The position numbers were made by a program, and so were the translations under genes. A stretch of DNA of 12,033 nt. Source: a bacterium (Candidatus Gribaldobacteria) CG10_big_fil_rev_8_21_14_0_10_41_12. Lineage in GTDB: Bacteria; Patescibacteriota; Minisyncoccia; Minisyncoccales; CG1-02-41-26. The notes under the pieces are model-generated. The model had not been told where the DNA came from and made no database searches. It was given only the letters and a program-made list of their open reading frames with translations. Shown here in pieces: positions 5,638-12,033 of this stretch (its first letter is position 1; each line of letters begins with the position of its first letter). Location of the stretch: the NCBI GenBank assembly GCA_002773545.1, contig PFAV01000063.1, positions 1-12,033 on the forward strand. The letters are read 5' to 3'.

Positions 5638-6249
5638 TTAGGCAATCATTTCTTTTATTTTCATCCGAACTATTTTCTCGCTTCGTTCCTGTTCGTCTAA
5701 TTTTGAAGTGATAAATTTTACTTTGCGTTTAATTTCGGGAATAATCACATACTCCAAGGCATTGACCCTTCTTCTGGTTTTTTCAATTTCATAAGACAAA
5801 AGGCGCGAAGAATGTTCATTGCCAGCCAAATCAATCATCAAGGCCAGAGCGTCCCAAAAACTGGTTAAGCTTTGGGCCATACCCAAAGGCGAAGAAAAAT
5901 CAGAATAGCATTTTACATCGCCCTCAATGACATACTGAAATTTTGGTATCCAAACACTCATGATGTTTTGGGTTTCAACATCTATTTTTATTTTTGCTGA
6001 TGGCAAAGAAAAAATTTCCTCAACTTCTCCAGAAAGCATATTAGAGGTAGATAAAGCAAATTGTTTTGAAGCGTTTGAGAGCTTCTGCTCTAAAAAATCC
6101 CGCTGGGCTTTTGTTTGGCGAATGATTTCCATAAACTTTTTCATCAGCCCGTCGCGTTTTTCTTTCAAAAGCTTATAGCCCCTTTGGGCGGTTTTCCCCT
6201 GGCGTTTTAGCTTCAAAAGCTCCATTCTTGTTGCCTTAATATTTTCCAT
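5638..6249 (-). CDS. ntpD: V-type ATPase subunit D (central stalk)
   Basis: Rotor shaft subunit, 203 aa, normal for the family. It couples ATP hydrolysis in the A3B3 head to rotation of the membrane ring. The N-terminal region shows the family pattern TRMELLKLKRQG..AQRGYKLLKEKRDGL, a long coiled-coil helix, and the C-terminal helix (NALEYVIIPEIKRKVKFITSKL) is the returning half of the coiled coil. It is the last gene of the operon, separated from subunit B by a 31-nt gap made entirely of a repeat. The ATG has no Shine-Dalgarno. It converges on the HIT gene with a terminator between. Confidence 0.95.
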   Translation of the reverse strand: MENIKATRMELLKLKRQGKTAQRGYKLLKEKRDGLMKKFMEIIRQTKAQRDFLEQKLSNASKQFALSTSNMLSGEVEEIFSLPSAKIKIDVETQNIMSVWIPKFQYVIEGDVKCYSDFSSPLGMAQSLTSFWDALALMIDLAGNEHSSRLLSYEIEKTRRRVNALEYVIIPEIKRKVKFITSKLDEQERSEKIVRMKIKEMIA

Positions 6250-6281
6250 TTTGAAAATTGAAAATTAGTAAATTGAAAATT
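6250..6281. repeat. 32-bp AT-rich repeat, copy 2 (B-D gap)
   Basis: Identical base for base to 109-140 upstream of topA. It fills the whole gap between the stop of subunit B and the start of subunit D; its last base is part of the B stop codon. Relative to the genes it lies in the opposite orientation to copy 1, so its role, if any, does not depend on direction. Confidence 0.85.
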
Positions 6282-7672
6282 TAAGAAATATCTAAAAGAT
6301 ATTTTTTTATGTGTTCTTCTTTTACTCTCTTCATTTCATCCTTTGGCAAAATGCCGATTAATTCCCAACCCAAATCCAAAGTTTGCTGAATTGTTCTGTC
6401 CTCTTCGTAGGCTTGATTAACAAACCTTTTTTCAAATTCATCGGCAAACTTCAAATATTTTTTATCAACATCGGTTAAAGCCGATTCGCCCAAAATCAAA
6501 GCTAACTCTCTTGCCTCCTTGCCCCGGGCGTAAAAAGCGAACAGCTGGTTCAAGACGCCCGAGTGGTCTTCTCTGGTTTTTTTATCGCCGATTCCCTTGT
6601 CTTTCAGTCGAGACAAGGAAGGTAAAACATCAATCGGCGGATAAAGCCCTTTCTTGTGCAAGTCCCGAGAAAGCAAAATCTGGCCCTCGGTAATATAGCC
6701 CGAAAGGTCTGGAATAGGGTGAGTAATATCGTCTTCGGGCATTGTTAAAATTGGAATTTGCGTGATAGATCCCTTTTTGCCTTTTATCCGCCCGGCTCTT
6801 TCGTAGATAGTGGCCAAGTCGGTGTATAGATAACCCGGGTAACCTCTTCTGCCAGGAACTTCTTTTCTGGCCGCTGACACTTCTCTTAAGGCCTCGCAAT
6901 AGTTGGTCATATCGGTCAAAACCACCAAAACCTGCATATCTTTTTCAAAGGCCAAAAACTCGGCCGCGGTTAAAGCGATTCTGGGCAAAATGATTCTTTC
7001 CACCACAGGATCGCTTGCCAAATTAATGAACACCACGGCTTTTTCCAGAGCGCCGGTTTTTTTAAATTCGTCAATAAAAAACTGGGCTTCTTCAAAAGTA
7101 ATGCCCATAGCGGCAAAAACCACGGAAAACTTTTCAATTTCTCCGTTTTCGTTTTTGGTTAAAACCTTGGCCTGCCTGGCAATTTGCGAGGCCACCATAG
7201 CGTGCGGCAGGCCGGCGGCCGAAAAAATCGGCAGTTTTTGGCCTCTCACCAAAGTATTCAAACCATCAATAGTGGAAATGCCTGTCTGGATAAAATCATT
7301 GGGATATTCCCTGGAATAAGGGTTGATCGGGGAGCCGTTTATATCCAAATATTTCTCGGCCATAATTTCAGGCCCTCCGTCTTTGGGCTTGCCCGCTCCA
7401 TCAAAAACGCGGCCAATCATATCAATTGACACTCTGAGCTTCATTGTTTTGGCTAAAAATTTTGCTTTGGAATTTTTTAAATTCAAGCCTCTAATATCTT
7501 CAAACATTTGAATAATAGCTACGTCTTGAGAAACCTCTAAAACCCGTCCTCTTTTTATTTGACCGTTTTGCATTTCAATTTCCACCATTTCCTCGTATTT
7601 AATATTTTCTACTCCCCCGACTACCACCAATGGCCCGGCCGCCTCTTGAATTGTTTTATAAATTTTTAACAT
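6281..7672 (-). CDS. ntpB: V-type ATPase subunit B (non-catalytic nucleotide-binding subunit)
   Basis: Non-catalytic head subunit, 463 aa, which alternates with A in the A3B3 ring. It begins [20 protein letters not shown] and keeps the usual degenerate P-loop region (FSAAGLPH) in place of GxxGxGKT. The arginine that reaches into the A-subunit active site is R355 in [13 protein letters not shown], followed by the conserved TREDH. Length is normal. The start lies 3 nt after the stop of subunit A, so the two are translated from one message. The leader is AATATATG without Shine-Dalgarno. Confidence 0.97.
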   Translation of the reverse strand: MLKIYKTIQEAAGPLVVVGGVENIKYEEMVEIEMQNGQIKRGRVLEVSQDVAIIQMFEDIRGLNLKNSKAKFLAKTMKLRVSIDMIGRVFDGAGKPKDGGPEIMAEKYLDINGSPINPYSREYPNDFIQTGISTIDGLNTLVRGQKLPIFSAAGLPHAMVASQIARQAKVLTKNENGEIEKFSVVFAAMGITFEEAQFFIDEFKKTGALEKAVVFINLASDPVVERIILPRIALTAAEFLAFEKDMQVLVVLTDMTNYCEALREVSAARKEVPGRRGYPGYLYTDLATIYERAGRIKGKKGSITQIPILTMPEDDITHPIPDLSGYITEGQILLSRDLHKKGLYPPIDVLPSLSRLKDKGIGDKKTREDHSGVLNQLFAFYARGKEARELALILGESALTDVDKKYLKFADEFEKRFVNQAYEEDRTIQQTLDLGWELIGILPKDEMKRVKEEHIKKYLLDIS

Positions 7673-7675
7673 ATA

Positions 7676-9433
7676 TTAAATTTGTTCTATCTCTTTATTA
7701 AGCAAAACAAACTGTTCTAATTCTGTTTCTTTTACAAACTTCATTTTTGAGATCTTTTCTTTTAAGCCGACTGTTAAAATATCCTTGGCTAACTTGCCCT
7801 TGTCAATAGCTTCTTCTCCTTTGGTAAAAGTATCAACAATTGTTTTTATCATTAAGTATTGTTTCCTTAAGGAAGTAAAAGAATCAATGTCAATAAAAGC
7901 GTTTTGGTGCAAAAAGTCCTCCCTGATCAGGCGGGCGATTTCAAGTAAAAACTGATCTTTTTGCGACAAGGCCTCAATGCCAACCAGCCGAACTATTTCT
8001 TGAAGCTCGGCTTCTTTTTGCAAAATAGCCATGGCCTTTTTTCTAAATTCCGAAAAATTTGCTCCGCCCTGCTCGTCAAAAAAATCTTTTAAGTTATCCT
8101 CATATAAAGAATAGCTGTTCAGCCAGTTAATGGCTGGAAAGTGGCGTTTATAAGCCAATGAAGCGTCCAATGCCCAAAAAACTTTAGTAACCCTTAAAGT
8201 ATTTTGGGTAACTGGCTCTGACAAGTCCCCGCCCGGAGGCGAAACAGCTCCCACCACAGTTAAAAACCCCTCTCTGTTATCTTGCCCCAAACACCGCGCG
8301 TAACCAGCTCTTTCATAAAAAGCGGCGGTTCGGGAGCCAAGGTAAGCCGGATAACCCTCGTCGCCAGGCATCTCTTCCAACCGGCCGGAAATTTCTCTTA
8401 AGGCCTCGGCCCACCTTGAAGTGGAATCAGCCAATAAAACCACCGAATAACCCATATCCCTGAAATATTCAGCGATGGTTATGCCTGTATAAACCGAGGC
8501 CTCTCTAGCGGCCACGGGCATATTTGAAGTATTAGCCACCAAAACTGTTCTTTCCATTAAAGGCCGGCCGGTTTTGGGGTCGTTTAATTCAGGAAACTCC
8601 ATCAACAAATCAGTCATTTCATTGCCTCTTTCTCCGCAACCCACAAAAATAATCACATCTGCGTCCGACCATTTTGCCAATTGATGCTGAACAACTGTTT
8701 TGCCCGAGCCAAAGGGTCCGGGCACGCAACCCGCCCCGCCCTTAGCAATCGGAAAGAACATATCAATAACTCTTTGACCGGTTACCAAGCCCAAAGCAGG
8801 GGTAAGTTTTTTATTAATTGGCCTGGCGTTTCTAATGGGCCATTTATGGCTTAGGCATACTTCTATTTTTTTGCCATTTTCATCTTTTATTTCAGCAATC
8901 ATTTGGGCAACTGTATAATCGCCTTTTTCAGCTATAGAATCTATTGCCCCCTTTCTAAAAAAAGAGGGAGCCATAATCTTATGAATTAAAAGCTCGGTTT
9001 CTTTTACCTCGCCCAAAATATCTCCGGGCTGAACTTCGTCTCCCTGTTTTTTCAAAGGAATAAAACTCCATTTTTTTTCCGCATCTAAAGCCAGACATTC
9101 AATGCCCCGGGCGATAAAATTTCCTGATTTTTTTGCCAAGTCCTTCAACGGCCTTTGAATGCCATCATAAATATTGGCGATTAAACCGGGCCCTAATTCA
9201 ACCATTAAGGGATTACCTGTTAAATAAACCGGCTCTCCCGGGCCGATGCCTGATGTTTCCTCATACACCTGAATATAAACATCGTCGCCTTTAATTCTGA
9301 TGACTTCTCCGACGATTTTTTCATTGCCCACCTTAACCACTTCATACATTTGAGCTTGAGGCAAGCCGTTAGCCACCACCAAAGGACCGGCTACCTTAAT
9401 AATTTTTCCTGTTTTTTCTTGTTCTTGGGACAT
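7676..9433 (-). CDS. ntpA: V-type ATPase catalytic subunit A
   Basis: Catalytic subunit, 585 aa, which binds and hydrolyses (or makes) ATP. The Walker A P-loop GPFGSGKT is at 239-246 and the catalytic glutamate is E268 in GCGERGNEM, matching the known E. hirae enzyme with a constant offset. The stretch before the P-loop contains the long insertion typical of A subunits and absent from F-type beta. SRWAEALREISGRLEEMPGD is the conserved segment on the nucleotide-binding face. No catalytic residue is missing. It is followed at 3 nt by subunit B and preceded by a 23-nt gap after subunit F. The ATG is preceded by AAATAT without Shine-Dalgarno. Confidence 0.98.
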   Translation of the reverse strand: MSQEQEKTGKIIKVAGPLVVANGLPQAQMYEVVKVGNEKIVGEVIRIKGDDVYIQVYEETSGIGPGEPVYLTGNPLMVELGPGLIANIYDGIQRPLKDLAKKSGNFIARGIECLALDAEKKWSFIPLKKQGDEVQPGDILGEVKETELLIHKIMAPSFFRKGAIDSIAEKGDYTVAQMIAEIKDENGKKIEVCLSHKWPIRNARPINKKLTPALGLVTGQRVIDMFFPIAKGGAGCVPGPFGSGKTVVQHQLAKWSDADVIIFVGCGERGNEMTDLLMEFPELNDPKTGRPLMERTVLVANTSNMPVAAREASVYTGITIAEYFRDMGYSVVLLADSTSRWAEALREISGRLEEMPGDEGYPAYLGSRTAAFYERAGYARCLGQDNREGFLTVVGAVSPPGGDLSEPVTQNTLRVTKVFWALDASLAYKRHFPAINWLNSYSLYEDNLKDFFDEQGGANFSEFRKKAMAILQKEAELQEIVRLVGIEALSQKDQFLLEIARLIREDFLHQNAFIDIDSFTSLRKQYLMIKTIVDTFTKGEEAIDKGKLAKDILTVGLKEKISKMKFVKETELEQFVLLNKEIEQI

Positions 9434-9456
9434 ATATTTAACAAAGTTAATAAAAA

Positions 9457-9768
9457 TTAATTTATGAAATTCTCACTTCCCAAAGCTCTTTCTAAAATTT
9501 TTTTTAGCCCCTCTTTAGCTTTAGACGAATCCTTGTTAACACCGGGAATAACCAAACAAGCTGGCAAGGTTTCTTGAAAAAGATCTCTTATTGTTTGTTC
9601 ATAATTTTGAGCGATATCTTCGGTAATCAGTAAGATAACAAAGTCCATTGCCTTGATCTTTTGTATCGCCTCCAATAATTCGTTCTGCCCCGACACGCCA
9701 AATGTCTCAACGCCCAAAGCGCCAAAAGCCAAAACCGATTTGTTGTCTCCTAAAATTCCTATTCGCAT
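9457..9768 (-). CDS. ntpG: V-type ATPase subunit F (central stalk)
   Basis: Small subunit of 103 aa that binds subunit D and modulates the enzyme; called NtpG in Enterococcus hirae and AtpF elsewhere. The sequence follows the family: MRIGILGDNKSVLAFGALGV, an ILLITE strand, LPACLVIPG and a C-terminal helix ending ERALGSENF. The frame extends upstream to a TTG at 9801, but that would overlap subunit C by 29 nt, and family members begin at the (M)xIGIxGD strand, so the ATG at 9768 is chosen. It starts 4 nt after the stop of subunit C. Confidence 0.92.
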   Translation of the reverse strand: MRIGILGDNKSVLAFGALGVETFGVSGQNELLEAIQKIKAMDFVILLITEDIAQNYEQTIRDLFQETLPACLVIPGVNKDSSKAKEGLKKILERALGSENFIN

Positions 9769-9772
9769 ATAT

Positions 9773-10780
9773 TCAAGCAATTGGCAGCAAGGCCCTTTCA
9801 ATTTCTTCCAGAGGCAAATTATTTTCCTTGGCGAATAATATCAACCTGATGTTGGCGTAGCTATTCATCTTTTTTTGAAAAAAAGCCAAGACTTTTTCAA
9901 TACCGCTGCCTTTTTCTTTTTCTTTTTGGAAAATTTTTTTAGCAATGTAGCCGTCAAGTTTTTTTTCAAGCGCGATGCCCGTATTGCGGCCATGATCTTC
10001 GTCAAGTAAAAAAGCAAGCTCTAAAACTTCCAAAAAAATTTTTAAGTTATCACTCAAATCCTCTTCTTTCCTTTGGGCTAATTTTTCAATTTGCGAGCTG
10101 GCTAAATTACCCCCCGCTAAAAATGGCTGACTATTTTTTCCTAAAAGGCTTCTCAAATTAGCTACATCAATTTCCAAGCGAACCATTTCTGGCAAAGCAT
10201 TTTCTTTTTTCGCCATTGCCAGCCTCACTTTCAAATAAGCTCTATCAACCGCTGTTTCAATCATTTGGGAATCCATTGTTTGGCCGTCTTCTTTATTGCT
10301 GCTTAAAATTTGGATTGCCTCCAAAACAAGCCTTCTGACATAAAAATTATCGCAATGCTGCGTTAAAGCATTGCTCTTTTCGTTGTTATCTAACAAAACT
10401 TTTAAAAAAGATTCTACTTTTTTGTATGGCTCAAGGGAAAATTCAAATGGCTTGAAATTTTTTGTTTCTTTTCCAAAAAAACTTTTTTTAAGAGCGCTTT
10501 TTAAGTTAAGGGCGTCAAACTTCAAAAACAAAAAGCTGGCCAATAGTTTTTTATCGTCTAAAATATTGACTAACTTCTTTTTCAAAATGTTTAAGTCCCG
10601 CGAAAAAATATCCTCAATATTTTTCTGGGAACCCTCGGCAATTATCTCGCCAAGGTCGGTATCAAACAAAACCATAAAAGCGCTTGCCCTGTCAGGTGAT
10701 TTTAACATTCTTTCTTGATCAAGGACGCTCAAAATCTTTTTCTCCCAAACATTTATAACTCCCGTGGCAAATTCATACAT
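9773..10780 (-). CDS. ntpC: V-type ATPase subunit C (AC39/d type)
   Basis: Funnel-shaped subunit, 335 aa, that links the D/F stalk to the membrane ring of K subunits. Sequence identity to the family is low but clear: MYEFATGVINVWEKKILSVL at the start, the central LFLKFDALNLKSALKK segment (the LR..DI.NL..ilR position of the family), VRLEIDVANLRSLLGK, and KMNSYANIRLILFAKENNLP near the end, which corresponds to the E.ENiR.I..gK motif. The predicted protein is all-helical, rich in Lys and Glu. It lies 3 nt downstream of subunit E. Confidence 0.9.
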   Translation of the reverse strand: MYEFATGVINVWEKKILSVLDQERMLKSPDRASAFMVLFDTDLGEIIAEGSQKNIEDIFSRDLNILKKKLVNILDDKKLLASFLFLKFDALNLKSALKKSFFGKETKNFKPFEFSLEPYKKVESFLKVLLDNNEKSNALTQHCDNFYVRRLVLEAIQILSSNKEDGQTMDSQMIETAVDRAYLKVRLAMAKKENALPEMVRLEIDVANLRSLLGKNSQPFLAGGNLASSQIEKLAQRKEEDLSDNLKIFLEVLELAFLLDEDHGRNTGIALEKKLDGYIAKKIFQKEKEKGSGIEKVLAFFQKKMNSYANIRLILFAKENNLPLEEIERALLPIA

Positions 10781-10783
10781 AGC

Positions 10784-11332
10784 TTAAGAAAAAAGTATTT
10801 TAATTAATTCGGGATTGACTGCTTCCCGCAGTTGGGAAAAGGCCTGAGAGATTCTCAAATCTATTTCAACATCATGGGACTTAAAAATAAACCCTTCTTC
10901 GTTTAAGTCGTTTTCTACCCTAATTTCGCTATCCACAAAGCTCCGCAAAACCTTGGCGGTTTTCTCTCCCGCTGAAATATGACCTTTTTTACCATGAGGC
11001 AAATAAGACGCTAAATACTTTATCAATTTTTTGAATTCGGTCTCACCAAGACAAGTAACTTTTTCTTCGGCCTCATGGTATATTTCCTTAATCAGGCGAT
11101 TTTTTTCTTCCTGCATCTTGAAATTCAATCTTATTTGCAACATTTTTTCAAAATCCTCAATTTCCTTGGTCGTTCTTTTAAGCGCCAAATCCATTTGCTC
11201 TCTTTGTTTTTTTCTTGTCGCTAAATCATAGTCGTTTTCCAAAGCTAAAAAAGATTCTTCCTTTTCTTTAAGAATTTTCGCGATTTGCTCTTCGGCCTTT
11301 TCGTCTATAGCTTTCAGAATATCATCAATCAT
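10784..11332 (-). CDS. ntpE: V-type ATPase subunit E (peripheral stalk)
   Basis: Peripheral stalk subunit, 182 aa, holding the A3B3 head to subunit I. The N-terminal half (about residues 5-95) is a long, charged coiled coil (KAEEQIAKILKEKEESFLAL and onward). The C-terminal domain shows the family end EEGFIFKSHDVEIDLRISQA and LREAVNPELIKILF. It pairs with subunit G/H in known enzymes; that gene is not in the window and is expected upstream of subunit I. It starts 1 nt after the stop of subunit K. Confidence 0.92.
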   Translation of the reverse strand: MIDDILKAIDEKAEEQIAKILKEKEESFLALENDYDLATRKKQREQMDLALKRTTKEIEDFEKMLQIRLNFKMQEEKNRLIKEIYHEAEEKVTCLGETEFKKLIKYLASYLPHGKKGHISAGEKTAKVLRSFVDSEIRVENDLNEEGFIFKSHDVEIDLRISQAFSQLREAVNPELIKILFS

Positions 11333-11333
11333 A

Positions 11334-11880
<547 letters not shown>

Positions 11881-11883
11881 TTT

Positions 11884-12033
11884 TTATTCTATTCGACTAT
11901 ATTTTAATTCTGGCTTAATGGGATTGAATCTTTTGCCCCCTCCCTCCAAAAACTTAGGGAAAAATTCCACAAATTGCAGCCTTCCCGAGTGGATAAAAGA
12001 ACCTAAAGCATTAATCCCTAAATTAAATATGTG
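11884..12033 (-). CDS. ntpI: V-type ATPase subunit I, C-terminal end (partial)
   Basis: Only the last 49 codons are in the window; the gene runs off the right edge. The peptide (HIFNLGINALGSFIHSGRLQ and then FVEFFPKFLEGGGKRFNP) is the end of the membrane stator subunit I/a, where the last helix and the (A)LGxFIHxxRLxxVEFFxKFxEGGGxxFxP pattern are strongly conserved. This subunit carries the half-channels for ion movement against the K ring. The stop TAA lies 79 nt upstream of the subunit K ATG. Confidence 0.93.
   Translation of the reverse strand, partial: HIFNLGINALGSFIHSGRLQFVEFFPKFLEGGGKRFNPIKPELKYSRIE

Noticed and set aside
6903..7319. 138-codon open frame on the plus strand inside subunit B
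   Set aside because: It is antisense to a well-conserved gene and encodes low-complexity sequence with no recognisable domain.
9769..9801. TTG start extending subunit F by 11 residues
   Set aside because: It would overlap subunit C by 29 nt, and the family starts at the MRIGILGD strand.
10371..10718. 115-codon plus-strand open frame inside subunit C
   Set aside because: Shadow frame rich in Ser, Phe and Lys, typical of the reverse of a Lys/Glu-rich helical gene.

Overview
The window looks like a stretch of a small-genome bacterium of the Patescibacteria/CPR type, most likely Parcubacteria-like. This rests on AT-rich DNA, tightly packed genes, almost no recognisable Shine-Dalgarno sequences, low-complexity TTGAAAA-type repeats in intergenic gaps, a palindromic repeat inserted inside a coding gene, and a V/A-type ATPase operon instead of an F-type one. 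Genes end normally at TGA (topA, subunit C) and use TGG for Trp, so the standard bacterial code applies and the Gracilibacteria-type UGA-Gly code does not. The taxonomic assignment is inference from these traits; no rRNA or ribosomal protein is present to fix it.

Layout. (1) 1-140: repeat-rich leader. (2) 141-3993, plus strand: topA (DNA topoisomerase I) overlaps by 14 nt a RelA/SpoT-type (p)ppGpp synthetase whose hydrolase domain has lost its metal ligands. (3) 4003-4164: a perfect 32-bp palindrome, then a promoter and a tRNA-Leu(CAA). (4) 4185-5161: a small accessory and decay zone. It holds a gutted pseudogene, a minus-strand DUF134 HTH protein, a compact divergent promoter region, and a frameshifted nucleotidyltransferase-like gene. 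(5) 5154-5618: a HIT-family hydrolase whose last codons lie inside a strong terminator hairpin. (6) 5638-12033, minus strand: a V-type ATPase operon in the order I(partial)-K-E-C-F-A-B-D, read right to left, with its upstream end outside the window.

The ATPase operon supplies the catalytic head (A, B), central stalk (D, F), the socket between stalk and rotor (C), a peripheral stalk subunit (E), the membrane rotor (K) and the stator (I, only the C-terminus seen). The K subunit carries the full set of residues that bind Na+ in the Enterococcus hirae enzyme, so the machine is predicted to move Na+. The other peripheral stalk partner (G/H) is not seen and would be expected beyond the right edge.

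The most notable observations are a 63-bp hairpin repeat inserted in frame in topA; an exact 32-bp AT-rich repeat shared by the topA leader and the B-D gap, with a related heptamer array in the I-K gap; a hydrolase-dead, ACT-less Rel with an intact synthetase; a perfect palindrome containing GCGATCGC; and a terminator hairpin used as coding sequence. I did not find a CRISPR array, an insertion sequence or a defence system.
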